Below are positions 20,196-28,949 of a stretch of DNA of 64,000 nt, piece by piece; the first letter of the stretch is position 1; each line of letters opens with the position of its first letter. This DNA is from JBBRVW01 sp038246545 (GTDB lineage: Bacteria; Actinomycetota; Actinomycetes; JACCUZ01). The stretch is from assembly GCA_038246545.1 (NCBI GenBank), contig JBBRVW010000003.1, forward strand, positions 78,030 through 142,029, in the 5' to 3' direction. The notes under the pieces were generated by a model that searched no databases, was not told the origin of the DNA, and was given only the letters and a program-made list of their open reading frames with translations. The position numbers and the translations under genes are program-made.

Positions 20196-21187
20196 TGAGC
20201 TTCCACGTGCGGACCGTCGAGGCGCCGCGGACCGAGCGTCCCGCCATCGACCTGACCGCCCGGCTCGGCAGCCTGGTGCTGCCCAACCCGGTACTCACCG
20301 CCTCCGGCTGCGCGGCGGCCGGCCGCGAGCTCGGCCAGTTCTTCGACGTCGCCGACCTCGGTGCCGTCGTGACCAAGTCGATCATGCTTGCGCCGCGGTC
20401 CGGCCGGGCGACGCCGCGGATGGCCGAGACCCCGGGCGGCATGCTCAACTCCATCGGGCTCCAGGGTCCGGGTGTCGACGCCTTCCTCGAGCACGACCTG
20501 CCGTGGCTGCACGAGCAGGGGGCCAGGGCCGTCGTCTCGATCGCCGGCGGCAGCGTCGAGGAGTACACCGAGCTGGCCCGTCGCCTACGAGGGGCGCCGG
20601 GCCTGGTTGCCGTCGAGGTGAACATCTCCTGCCCCAACGTCGAGAACCGCGGGCTGGTCTTCGCCTGCGACCCCGGCGCCGCCTCGGAGGTCGTCGCCGC
20701 GGTCCGCCGGCACACCGCACCGTCCGTGCCGGTGCTGGCCAAGCTGTCGCCCGACGTCACCGACATCGTCACCATCGCGCGCGCCTGCGTCGATGCCGGT
20801 GCCGACGCTCTGTCGATGATCAACACGCTGCTCGGGATGGCTCTCGACCTCGACACCATGCGCCCGGTGCTCGCCGGGGTCACCGGCGGTCTGTCCGGGC
20901 GGGCGGTCAAGCCGGTGGCGGTGCGCTGCATCTGGCAGGTGCACGCGGCCCTCCCCGAAGTGCCCATCCTCGGCATGGGCGGGGTCGCGTCCGGCCTGGA
21001 CGCCTTCGAGCTGGTGCTGGCCGGTGCCAGCGCGGTCTCGGTGGGCACGGCGATCTTCCACGACCCCTCGGCACCCGTCCGCGTCCTCGCCGAGCTGGCC
21101 GACGCCCTGGCCGCCCGCGGTTTCGCCTCGGTCGAGGACGCCGTGGGTCACGCCCACCGCCAGCTGGCCCGCCACCACGACAGCTGA
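20195..21187 (+). CDS. pyrD: Dihydroorotate dehydrogenase, class 1B catalytic subunit
   Basis: 330 residues, TIM barrel binding FMN. The class 1B active-site cysteine is visible in VEVNISCPNVENRG; class 2 enzymes have Ser there. Substrate and FMN elements include SGCAAAGRELGQFF, MLNSIGLQGPG, AKLSPDVTDI and GMGGVASGLDAFEL. Class 1B enzymes are cytosolic and use NAD through PyrK, the adjacent gene. One-base overlap with pyrK supports a stoichiometric complex. Confidence 0.95.
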   Translation: MSFHVRTVEAPRTERPAIDLTARLGSLVLPNPVLTASGCAAAGRELGQFFDVADLGAVVTKSIMLAPRSGRATPRMAETPGGMLNSIGLQGPGVDAFLEHDLPWLHEQGARAVVSIAGGSVEEYTELARRLRGAPGLVAVEVNISCPNVENRGLVFACDPGAASEVVAAVRRHTAPSVPVLAKLSPDVTDIVTIARACVDAGADALSMINTLLGMALDLDTMRPVLAGVTGGLSGRAVKPVAVRCIWQVHAALPEVPILGMGGVASGLDAFELVLAGASAVSVGTAIFHDPSAPVRVLAELADALAARGFASVEDAVGHAHRQLARHHDS

Positions 21188-21204
21188 AGGAGTCCCACCG
21201 CGCC

Positions 21205-21909
21205 ATGACCGCTGCCCCCGACCGGCCCGCGCCCGTCGCCGTCGCGCTCGACACCCCGGACCTCGAGACCGCGGTCTCGTGGGCGGCCGCGGCCGGCCCC
21301 CACCTGAGCACGATGAAGGTCGGGCTCCAGCTGTTCCTGCGCCACGGTCACGACGCCGTGCTGAAGTGCCGGGAAGCCAGCGGCGGTCGTGACCTCTTCC
21401 TCGACCTCAAGCTGCACGACATCCCGAACACGGTCGCCGGCGCGGCGCACGCGGTGTCCGAGCTGGCGCCGACGTACCTCACGGTGCACGCCAGTGGGGG
21501 GCCGGACATGGTGCGTGCGGCTGTCGACGCGCTCCCCACGACCACGGTGGTCGGCGTCACGGTCCTCACGTCGCTGTCGGCGGAGCAGCTCGCGGCGGTT
21601 GGCTTCGCCGGCGCCCCGCGCGACGCCGTACGTCGGCTGGCGGCGCTGGCGGTCGAGGGCGGGGCGCGCGCGCTGGTCTGCTCACCGCTGGAGGTGGCCG
21701 ACGTCCGGCGCGAGGTCGGCTCCGGGATCACCCTCATCACACCGGGGGTCCGGCCGGCGGGGGGAGCGGTCGGTGACCAGGCGCGGGTGGCGACTCCGCA
21801 GCAGGCCCTGGCCGACGGCGCCGACCTGCTCGTCGTCGGCCGGCCCGTCACCGGAGCCGCCGACGTCTCGGCGGCGGCAGCCGCACTTGCGCACTCCCTC
21901 TCTACCTGA
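21205..21909 (+). CDS. pyrF: Orotidine 5'-phosphate decarboxylase
   Basis: 234 residues. Active-site motif DLKLHDIPNT (about 64-73) contains the conserved Lys/Asp pair of the type 1 family. The phosphate-binding C-terminal segments TPGVRPAGGAVGDQARVATP and LVVGRPVTGA are intact. It decarboxylates OMP to UMP, closing the pathway encoded upstream. ATG 21205 follows GAAGGAG by 11 nt; the gap to pyrD is 17 nt. Confidence 0.95.
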   Translation: MTAAPDRPAPVAVALDTPDLETAVSWAAAAGPHLSTMKVGLQLFLRHGHDAVLKCREASGGRDLFLDLKLHDIPNTVAGAAHAVSELAPTYLTVHASGGPDMVRAAVDALPTTTVVGVTVLTSLSAEQLAAVGFAGAPRDAVRRLAALAVEGGARALVCSPLEVADVRREVGSGITLITPGVRPAGGAVGDQARVATPQQALADGADLLVVGRPVTGAADVSAAAAALAHSLST

Positions 21910-22077
21910 GGTCGAGACACGGATCCATTGTGGCGCAACGTCTTCCGGCCCCCGTGCCCTCGGTCGATCGGACGATTTGCTGCCCCGGGCGGCCGACCCG
22001 CATTGCTAGTACCGGGCGGCAGTCGCTAGGTTCCTGACTCGTTCTCGTCCGCTGCACCGACGCCGAGGTGACCTCTC

Positions 22078-22407
22078 GTGGCACTGCCCCCGTTGACTCC
22101 CGAGCAAAGGGCAGCGGCCCTGGGGAAGGCCGCGATCGCGAGGCGTGAGCGGGCGGCCGTGAAGAACCGGCTGAAGCACTCCGGCGCCTCCCTGATCGAG
22201 GTGCTCAAGGAGGGCGGCCGCGAGGGCGGTAACGACATCGTCGGCAAGATGAAGGTGTCTGCCGTGCTCGAGTCGCTGCCCGGCGTCGGCAAGGTCCGGG
22301 CGCGCAAGATCATGGAGGAGATCGGCATCTCCGAGAGCCGCCGGGTCCGCGGGCTCGGCGCGCAGCAGCTCGCCGCCCTCGAGCGGGAGTTCGGCGGCAC
22401 GGCCTGA
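22078..22407 (+). CDS. mihF: Actinobacterial integration host factor
   Basis: 109 residues, a basic nucleoid protein. It has a long N-terminal helix (LTPEQRAAALGKAAIARRERA) followed by a helix-two-turn-helix DNA-binding fold with LESLPGVGKVRARKIMEEIGI. It is unrelated to enterobacterial IHF. In actinobacteria it shapes the nucleoid and is required for phage integration. It sits before gmk, the conserved order. The 168-nt gap upstream (21910-22077) has no gene; a weak pair TTGCTA / TAGGTT with 18-nt spacing (about 22004-22033) may be its promoter. GTG start. Confidence 0.93.
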   Translation: MALPPLTPEQRAAALGKAAIARRERAAVKNRLKHSGASLIEVLKEGGREGGNDIVGKMKVSAVLESLPGVGKVRARKIMEEIGISESRRVRGLGAQQLAALEREFGGTA

Positions 22408-22454
22408 GCCCCTCCGGTGGCACGGCCGACGGCACTGCTGACAGGGCTGCTGAC

Positions 22455-23060
22455 GTGGCTGCTAACAGGGCTGCCGACAGCGCCGGCGAGGACACCCGTC
22501 GCCCGGGACCCCGTCTCGTCGTCCTCTCCGGACCGTCCGGTGTCGGCAAGAGCACCGTCGTCAAGGCGCTCCGCGACCAGCACCCCGACGTGTGGCTGTC
22601 GGTGTCGGCGACCACCCGGTTCCCGCGACCCGGCGAGGTCGACGGCGTGCACTACCGGTTCGTCAGCCGCGAGCAGTTCCAGGAGCTGGTCGACGGCGGC
22701 GGCCTGCTGGAGTGGGCCGAGTTCGCCGGCAACCTCTACGGCACCCCGCGCCAGCCCGTGCTCGACCACCTGGCGGACGGGCGCCCCGTCATCCTCGAGA
22801 TCGAGATCCAGGGGGCCCGGCAGGTCCGGGAGCGGATGCAGCAGGCCCTGCTGGTGTTCCTCGCCCCGCCGACGTGGGACGAGCTGGTCCGCCGGCTCAC
22901 CGGTCGCGGCACCGAGCCGCCGGACGTCGTCGAGAAGCGGCTGGCCCTGGCGCGCGACGAGCTGGCCGCCGAGCCCGAGTTCGACGTCACGCTGGTCAAC
23001 ACGGACGTCGAGGAGGTCGCCGCCCGGCTGGTAGCCTTGGCGGTTGCGTCCCGGGAGTGA
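22455..23060 (+). CDS. gmk: Guanylate kinase
   Basis: 201 residues. P-loop GPSGVGKST at about residues 26-34, the GMP-binding SVSATTRFPRPGEVDGVHYRF, and EWAEFAGNLYGTP are all present. It phosphorylates GMP to GDP. The first 20 residues before the P-loop strand are unconserved and encoded by an imperfect GCTGCTAACAGG repeat that continues from the short gap after mihF. The GTG at 22455 is the only plausible start but is not firmly fixed. Confidence 0.94.
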   Translation: MAANRAADSAGEDTRRPGPRLVVLSGPSGVGKSTVVKALRDQHPDVWLSVSATTRFPRPGEVDGVHYRFVSREQFQELVDGGGLLEWAEFAGNLYGTPRQPVLDHLADGRPVILEIEIQGARQVRERMQQALLVFLAPPTWDELVRRLTGRGTEPPDVVEKRLALARDELAAEPEFDVTLVNTDVEEVAARLVALAVASRE

Positions 23061-23119
23061 TCCCGGGGCTCCGTGCGGGCGCTCCTGCACCACCGCGAAC
23101 TTCGAGGGAAGGCATCACC

Positions 23120-23386
23120 GTGTCCGGCATCGCCGCCGCGCCTGAGGGCATCACCAACCCGCCGATCGACGAGCTGCTCGCCGCAACCGACTCCAAGTAC
23201 AGCCTGGTGATCTACGCCGCCAAGCGCGCCCGCCAGATCAACGCCTACTACTCCCAGCTGGGCGAAGGCCTGCTCGAGTACGTCGGCCCGCTCGTCGAGA
23301 CCCACGTGCACGAGAAGCCGCTGTCGATCGCCATGCGCGAGATCAACAGCGGGATGCTCGGCTACGAGAAGATCGACCAGGCCTGA
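23120..23386 (+). CDS. rpoZ: RNA polymerase omega subunit
   Basis: 88 residues. Typical actinobacterial omega sequence: NPPIDELLAATDSKYSLVIYAAKRARQINAYY, ending with KPLSIAMREINSGMLGYEK. It aids assembly and folding of the beta' subunit. GTG start follows CGAGGGAAGG. Gene order gmk-rpoZ-coaBC is conserved in actinobacteria. Confidence 0.96.
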   Translation: MSGIAAAPEGITNPPIDELLAATDSKYSLVIYAAKRARQINAYYSQLGEGLLEYVGPLVETHVHEKPLSIAMREINSGMLGYEKIDQA

Positions 23387-23415
23387 CGGCCGCTGCCGAC
23401 CCCGCCTCGCCGCCC

Positions 23416-24648
23416 ATGACCGTCCACCGCCCGCGTGTGGTGCTCGGCGTGGGGGGCGGGATCGCCGCCTACAAGGTGGCCGAGCTGCTCCGGCGGCTCA
23501 CCGAGAGCGGGCACGACGTCCGCGTCGTCCCGACCCGGGCTGCCCTGGAGTTCGTCGGCGCCCCGACCTGGGCGGCCCTGTCCGGCCACCCGGTCACCAC
23601 CGAGGTCTGGGACGACGTCCACCAGGTGCCACACGTCCGCCTCGGCCAGGAGGCCGAGCTCGTCGTCGTCGCGCCCGCCACGGCCGACCTGCTGGCCCGC
23701 GCCGCCCACGGCCTCGCCGACGACCTGCTCACCAGCACGCTGCTCACCGCCCGATGCCCGGTCCTCATGGCTCCGGCGATGCACACCGAGATGTGGCTGC
23801 ACCCCGCGACCCAGGCCAACGTCGCGACGCTCCGGTCCCGCGGCGTGCAGGTGCTCGAGCCCGCCTCCGGCCGCCTCACCGGCGCCGACAGCGGTCCCGG
23901 TCGCCTCCCGGAGCCGGCCGACATCCACGCCGCCGCGGTCCGTGCCCTCGCAGGACGCACCGCGACGCGCGACCTCGCGGGCCGGCAGGTCGTCGTCTCC
24001 GCCGGTGGCACCCGCGAGCACCTCGACCCGGTCCGGTTCCTCGGCAACCGCTCGTCCGGGCGGCAGGGCTGGGCACTGGCCACGACCGCAGCGGCGCGCG
24101 GCGCCCAGGTGACCCTCGTCGCCGCCAACGTGGCCCTCCCGGAGCCAGCCGGCGTGACCGTCGTCCCGGTGGTCTCCGCCGAGCAGCTGCGCGAGGCCGT
24201 CCTCAAGGCGGCCACCACCGCCGATGCCGTGGTCATGGCCGCCGCGGTGGCCGACTTCCGGCCCCGTGACAGGCGCGACACCAAGATCAAGAAGAGTGCC
24301 GGGGCAGATCCCGAGCCGGTCGCGCTCGTGCGCACCACCGACGTGCTGGCCGAGGTCGCCCGGTCGCCGCGAGCCCGCGACGGCCAGGTGGTCGTCGGGT
24401 TCGCCGCCGAGACCGGCGACACCGACGGCGACGCCCTCACCCACGGTCGCGCCAAGCTGGCGACCAAGGGGGCCGACCTGCTCGTCGTCAACGAGGTCGG
24501 GGGAGCGGGCCACCCCACCGGCTTCGAAGGCACCGAGAACGCCGCCGTGGTGCTGGGTGCCGACGGCAGCGAGACCCCGGTGCCGCTCGGGCCGAAGGAA
24601 GACCTCGCCGACGTCGTCTGGGACCTGGTCCGGCAGCGCTGGACGTAG
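23416..24648 (+). CDS. coaBC: Bifunctional phosphopantothenoylcysteine decarboxylase / synthetase
   Basis: 410 residues. The N-terminal CoaC flavoprotein domain (about 1-180) begins VVLGVGGGIAAYKVAELLRRL and holds PAMHTEMWLHPATQANV. The C-terminal CoaB domain has SAGGTREHLDPVRFLGNRSSG, VMAAAVADFRP and the lysine motif KIKK. Together they convert 4'-phosphopantothenate to 4'-phosphopantetheine using CTP and cysteine. It lies 29 nt after rpoZ. The catalytic CoaC Asn found in PAMN of many homologues is His here (PAMH), a change worth checking though seen in related actinobacteria. Confidence 0.93.
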   Translation: MTVHRPRVVLGVGGGIAAYKVAELLRRLTESGHDVRVVPTRAALEFVGAPTWAALSGHPVTTEVWDDVHQVPHVRLGQEAELVVVAPATADLLARAAHGLADDLLTSTLLTARCPVLMAPAMHTEMWLHPATQANVATLRSRGVQVLEPASGRLTGADSGPGRLPEPADIHAAAVRALAGRTATRDLAGRQVVVSAGGTREHLDPVRFLGNRSSGRQGWALATTAAARGAQVTLVAANVALPEPAGVTVVPVVSAEQLREAVLKAATTADAVVMAAAVADFRPRDRRDTKIKKSAGADPEPVALVRTTDVLAEVARSPRARDGQVVVGFAAETGDTDGDALTHGRAKLATKGADLLVVNEVGGAGHPTGFEGTENAAVVLGADGSETPVPLGPKEDLADVVWDLVRQRWT

Positions 24649-24743
24649 TGCCGTCGCGGCGAAGGCGGCAACGCCCGCCCGGTAGACTCCCACCCGGCCC
24701 GCCGCCGGGCCGTCGTCCCGACCCCGATCCGCCGAGGAGTTCC

Positions 24744-25940
24744 GTGTCCCGCCGCCTGTTCACGTCGGAGTCGGTCACCGAGGGCCATCCGGACAAGATC
24801 GCCGACCAGATCAGCGACTCCATCCTCGACGCCCTGCTCGCCGAGGACCCGGCCAGCCGCGTCGCGGTCGAGACGATGATCACCACCGGCCAGGTGCACG
24901 TCGCCGGCGAGGTCACCACCTCGGCGTACGCCGACATCGCGGGCATCGTCCGCGCGCGGATCCTCGAGATCGGCTACGACTCGTCCGCCAAGGGCTTCGA
25001 CGGCCACTCGTGCGGCGTCTCGGTCTCGATCGGTGCGCAGTCGGCCGACATCGCGCAGGGGGTCGACGCGGCATACGAGGCGCGCACCGGCGAGTCGGTC
25101 GAGGACCCGCTGGACCGTCAGGGCGCCGGTGACCAGGGCCTGATGTTCGGCTACGCCTGCGACGACACCCCGGAGCTCATGCCGCTGCCGATCCACCTCG
25201 CGCACCGGCTCGCCCAGCAGCTGACCACGGTCCGCAAGGATGGCGCGGTGCCCTACCTCCGGCCGGACGGCAAGACCCAGGTCACCATCGAGTACGACGG
25301 CGACCGCGCGGTCCGCCTCGACACCGTCGTGGTGTCCAGCCAGCACGCCTCCGACATCGGGCTCGAGTCGATGCTGCAGCCGGACATCGCCGAGCAGGTC
25401 GTGAAGCCGGTCCTGGACGGCGTCGACATCGACATCAGCGGCTTCCGGCTGCTCGTGAACCCGACCGGCCGGTTCGAGGTCGGCGGCCCGATGGGCGACG
25501 CCGGGCTCACCGGCCGCAAGATCATCGTGGACACCTATGGCGGCATGGCCCGCCACGGGGGCGGTGCGTTCTCCGGCAAGGACCCGTCCAAGGTCGACCG
25601 GTCCGCCGCCTACGCGATGCGCTGGGTCGCCAAGAACGTCGTAGCAGCCGGCCTGGCCCGGCGCTGCGAGGTCCAGATCGCCTACGCGATCGGCAAGGCG
25701 CACCCGGTGGGCCTGTTCGTCGAGACGTTCGGCACCGAGACCGTCGCGCCCGGCGTGATCCAGGACGCCGTCACCTCGGTCTTCGACCTGCGGCCGGCCG
25801 CGATCATCCGCGACCTGGACCTGCTCCGGCCGATCTACGCCCAGACCGCGGCGTACGGCCACTTCGGCCGCGAGCTGCCGGACTTCACCTGGGAGCGCAC
25901 CGACCGGGTCGACGCCCTCAAGGCCGCCGCCTCCGCCTGA
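24744..25940 (+). CDS. metK: S-adenosylmethionine synthetase
   Basis: 398 residues. Motifs GHPDKIADQISDSILDALL, GAGDQGLMFGYA and the phosphate loop GGGAFSGKDPSKVDRSAAY are intact. It makes SAM from methionine and ATP. The GTG at 24744 follows CGAGGAG. Upstream a TAGACT -10-like box (about 24682-24687) and a GC-rich leader hairpin are visible, but I recognise no SAM riboswitch. Confidence 0.97.
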   Translation: MSRRLFTSESVTEGHPDKIADQISDSILDALLAEDPASRVAVETMITTGQVHVAGEVTTSAYADIAGIVRARILEIGYDSSAKGFDGHSCGVSVSIGAQSADIAQGVDAAYEARTGESVEDPLDRQGAGDQGLMFGYACDDTPELMPLPIHLAHRLAQQLTTVRKDGAVPYLRPDGKTQVTIEYDGDRAVRLDTVVVSSQHASDIGLESMLQPDIAEQVVKPVLDGVDIDISGFRLLVNPTGRFEVGGPMGDAGLTGRKIIVDTYGGMARHGGGAFSGKDPSKVDRSAAYAMRWVAKNVVAAGLARRCEVQIAYAIGKAHPVGLFVETFGTETVAPGVIQDAVTSVFDLRPAAIIRDLDLLRPIYAQTAAYGHFGRELPDFTWERTDRVDALKAAASA

Positions 25941-25977
25941 CCCTCTGTCCGGACACCCTCCGGATCGCTGCCTTGAA

Positions 25978-26026
25978 TGGCGCGAAGTGGCTGCTTCAAG
26001 GCCGGTGAAGCAGCCACTACGCGCCA
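25978..26026. terminator. Long near-perfect hairpin between metK and priA
   Basis: Arms of 21 nt (25978-25998 and 26006-26026) pair at 20 of 21 positions around a 7-nt loop. It begins 37 nt after the metK stop. No T-tract follows. It could terminate metK transcription or be a copy of a dispersed palindromic repeat. The rest of the gap (26027-26175) holds no gene; TGGGAT lies 6 nt before the priA ATG. Confidence 0.6.
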
Positions 26027-26175
26027 CTCGACGACCAGGGTGAGGGACCGACGGCGAGGGGGCCAACGGCGAAGCGTCCGCGTCCTTGCTGCTCGGGCCC
26101 GAGCCACGACGGCGGGAGAGATCCGTGCGGGCACCTCGACACTGCACTGTCCCGGGGGAGTGATGGGATGGGCGC

Positions 26176-28233
26176 ATGAGCGACGACGGGGAGCAGCTGG
26201 CGCTGCTGCAGTCGTCCCCGCGCGCAGCCGCCAGGTCCACGGCCCCCGCGGCCAAGGTCCGGCGGCCGAAGCAAGCGCGGACACCCGCCGCTGTCCGACC
26301 CGTGGCCCGGGTCGCGGTCGACGTCGGGCTCGCACACCTCGACCGGCCGTTCGACTTCCAGGTCCCCGCCGAGGTCGACGACGTCGCGCAGGAGGGGGTC
26401 CGGGTCCGGGTGCGGTTCTCCGGGCGGCTGGTCGACGGCTACCTGCTCGAGCGGGCCGACGCGAGCGAGCACCAGGGCCGGCTGGCGTTCCTCGAGAAGG
26501 TCGTGTCGCCCGAGCCCGTGCTCGCACCCGAGGTGCTCCAGGTGGCGCGTGAGGTCGCCGACCGCTACGCGGGCACGCTCGCCGACGTCCTGCGGCTGGC
26601 GGTGCCCCCGCGGCACGCCCGGGTCGAGCAGGCGGAGCTCGCCCCGGCGGCGGAGCTGCCGGCGCCGGCCCGGCCCGAGCTCGCCGGCTGGACCCGCTAC
26701 GAGCACGGCCCGGCCCTGCTCGACGCGGTCCACGCCGGCGCCACCGTCCGCGCGGTCTGGTCGTCACTCCCCGGGCCGACCTGGCCCGACGAGCTGGCCC
26801 GGTTGGTGGGCACTGCCCTGGCAGCCGGGAGGGGCGCGCTGGTCGTCCTGCCCGACCACCGCGACGTCGCCCGGGTCGACGCCGCCCTCACCGGCCTGCT
26901 CGGCGCCGGTCGGCACGCCGTCCTCACCGCCGAGGCCGGGCCGGCCGCGCGCTACCGGAGCTGGCTGCGGGTCCGCCGCGGCGAGGTCCGCGCGGTGGTC
27001 GGGACCCGGGCGGCGATGTTCGCGCCGGTCCGCGACCTCGGCCTGGCCGTCGTGTGGGACGACGGCGACGACCTGCACGCCGAGCCGCGGGCGCCCTACC
27101 CGCACGTCCGCACGGTCCTGGCTGTGCGCAGCACGATCCAGGGTGCCTGCCTCGTCGTCGGCGGGATGGCCCGGACCGCCGAGGGAGCGGCTCTGGTGCG
27201 CTCCGGCTGGGCCCGCTCCGTCGCCGCTTCGCGCGAGGTCGTGCGCCGGACGGCTCCGCACGTGGTCGCCGATCCCGGCACCGACCACCCGGCTGAGGCC
27301 GGGGTCCGGGGCGCCCGGCTCCCGACCCAGGCGTGGCGGGTGGCGCGCACGGGGTTGCAGACCGGCCCGGTCCTGGTTCAGGTGCCGCGCACCGGCTACC
27401 TCCCCGGCCTGGCCTGCGCCACCTGCCGGGCACCCGCGCGCTGCACCGTCTGCCGCGGCCCGCTCGGCGCCGGCGACGCCCGGCGGGCACCGGCCTGCCG
27501 GTGGTGCGGCGTGGTGGCCGCCGACTGGGCCTGCCCCACCTGTGACGGACGCCGGCTGCGCGCGACCGTGGTGGGCTCCGGCCGCACCGCGGAGGAGCTC
27601 GGCCGCGCCTTCCCGCGGGTCCCGGTGCGCCCCAGCGGCGGCAGCTCACCCGTGCTGGCTCAGGTCGGCCCGGAGCCGGCGCTCGTGGTGGCGACGCCCG
27701 GCGCCGAACCGGTCGCCGACGGGGGCTACGCCGCCGCGCTGCTGCTCGACGGCTGGGCTCTATTGGGGCGGCCCGACCTGCGGGCCGCCGAGGAAACCCT
27801 GCGGCGGTGGACCGCGGCCGCGGCCCTGGTGCGGCCGGCACCCGACGGCGGCACCGTCGTCGTGCTGGCCGACTCGGGCTCGCCGGCGGTCCAGGCGCTG
27901 GTGCGGTTCGACCAGCCCGGCTTCGCCGATCGAGAGCTGGGGGAGCGGGCGGCGCTCCGGCTGCCGCCGGAGTCCAGGATGGCCTCGCTCACCGGCACGC
28001 CCGACGCGCTGGCCGGCTTCCTCGCCGCGGCCGAGCTGCCGCCCCACGCCGAGCTGCTCGGGCCGGTGCCGGCCGGTCCCGACCACCGCGACCAGGAGCG
28101 GCTGCTGGTCCGGGCCTCCCGCGGCGAGAGCGCCGCCACCGTCCGCGCGCTCAAGGCGGCCGCCGGGGTGCGCAGCGCGCACAAGGAGGCCGGAGCGGTC
28201 CGGCTCCAGGTCGACCCGCGGGAGATCGCATGA
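26176..28233 (+). CDS. priA: PriA-family primosomal protein N' lacking helicase motifs
   Basis: 685 residues. The N-terminal 3'-DNA-binding domain (RVAVDVGLAHLDRPFDFQVP, about 45-64) and eight zinc cysteines (414, 417, 423, 426, 441, 444, 453, 456) are conserved. The Walker A motif is absent: the region at about 186-200 reads HAGATVRAVWSSLPG, and the DEEH box is replaced by WDDGDD at 294-299. It therefore probably cannot hydrolyse ATP or unwind DNA and may act as a structural replication-restart or fork-recognition factor. Loss of these motifs is known for actinobacterial PriA. It is coupled to the downstream HAD gene by a 4-nt overlap. Confidence 0.88.
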   Translation: MSDDGEQLALLQSSPRAAARSTAPAAKVRRPKQARTPAAVRPVARVAVDVGLAHLDRPFDFQVPAEVDDVAQEGVRVRVRFSGRLVDGYLLERADASEHQGRLAFLEKVVSPEPVLAPEVLQVAREVADRYAGTLADVLRLAVPPRHARVEQAELAPAAELPAPARPELAGWTRYEHGPALLDAVHAGATVRAVWSSLPGPTWPDELARLVGTALAAGRGALVVLPDHRDVARVDAALTGLLGAGRHAVLTAEAGPAARYRSWLRVRRGEVRAVVGTRAAMFAPVRDLGLAVVWDDGDDLHAEPRAPYPHVRTVLAVRSTIQGACLVVGGMARTAEGAALVRSGWARSVAASREVVRRTAPHVVADPGTDHPAEAGVRGARLPTQAWRVARTGLQTGPVLVQVPRTGYLPGLACATCRAPARCTVCRGPLGAGDARRAPACRWCGVVAADWACPTCDGRRLRATVVGSGRTAEELGRAFPRVPVRPSGGSSPVLAQVGPEPALVVATPGAEPVADGGYAAALLLDGWALLGRPDLRAAEETLRRWTAAAALVRPAPDGGTVVVLADSGSPAVQALVRFDQPGFADRELGERAALRLPPESRMASLTGTPDALAGFLAAAELPPHAELLGPVPAGPDHRDQERLLVRASRGESAATVRALKAAAGVRSAHKEAGAVRLQVDPREIA

Positions 28234-28901
28234 CCGCGCCGCGGTCCGGGGCCGACCAGCGCCCGCCCCGGGTCGCCGTCCCCACCACCGTCGTCTTCGA
28301 TCTCGGCGGCGTCCTCGTCGACTGGGACCCCCGCTACCTCTACCGGCAGCTGCTGCCCGAGGACGAGGTCGAGGCGTTCCTCACCGAGGTCGACTTCATG
28401 GCCTGGAACCACCGGGCCGACTCCGGTGGCCGCTGGGCTGATGCTGTGTCCGAGCACACCGAGCGGTTCCCGCACCGCGCCGAGCTGTTGGCTGCCTACC
28501 CCGCGAGGTTCCGCGAGACCCTCGGCGGCGAGGTGCCGGGCACGGTCGAGCTGCTCCGCGAGCTGCACCGCGGTGGCGTGCGACTGCTCGCGCTGACCAA
28601 CTGGTCGGCCGAGACCTTCCCGCACGCCCGGGAGCTGTTCGACTTCCTCACGTTGTTCGAGGACGTCGTGGTGTCGGGGGAGGAGCAGCTCGCCAAGCCC
28701 GACCCGGCCGTCTTCGCCCTGCTGGTCGACCGCTACGGCCTCGACGCCCGGCGCACGGTCTTCGTCGACGACTCCCCGCGCAACGTCGGGGCAGCTGTCG
28801 ACGCGGGCCTGGTTGCCCTGCAGTTCCGCGACGCGCACCGGCTGCGGGCCGACCTCGCCGCCCTCGGGCTGCTGACCGGGAGCGGCGGCTCGGCGCCGTA
28901 G
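28230..28901 (+). CDS. HAD-superfamily hydrolase
   Basis: 223 residues. HAD motif I is VFDLGGVLVDWDP (residues about 22-34), motif II LLALTNWSAETFP, motif III the Lys in LAKPDP and motif IV FVDDSPRNV. The DLGGV form with a helical cap (about 40-110) is shared with YihX-like sugar-phosphate phosphatases. Substrate cannot be predicted. Its ATG overlaps the priA stop and def follows after 48 nt with its own promoter-like TAGACT. Confidence 0.85.
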   Translation: MTAPRSGADQRPPRVAVPTTVVFDLGGVLVDWDPRYLYRQLLPEDEVEAFLTEVDFMAWNHRADSGGRWADAVSEHTERFPHRAELLAAYPARFRETLGGEVPGTVELLRELHRGGVRLLALTNWSAETFPHARELFDFLTLFEDVVVSGEEQLAKPDPAVFALLVDRYGLDARRTVFVDDSPRNVGAAVDAGLVALQFRDAHRLRADLAALGLLTGSGGSAP

Positions 28902-28949
28902 ACTGGCCGACCGCGCCCGCCCTCCCGTCCTCAGAAGGAGCCCACGACC

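Noticed and set aside
22408..22500. Imperfect GCTGCTAACAGG repeat before and in the gmk start as a regulatory array
   Set aside because: Only three to four degenerate units; more simply explained as low-complexity coding for the unconserved N-terminus of guanylate kinase.
24649..24743. SAM riboswitch upstream of metK
   Set aside because: The leader is short and GC-rich with one simple hairpin; none of the conserved SAM-riboswitch cores can be found.
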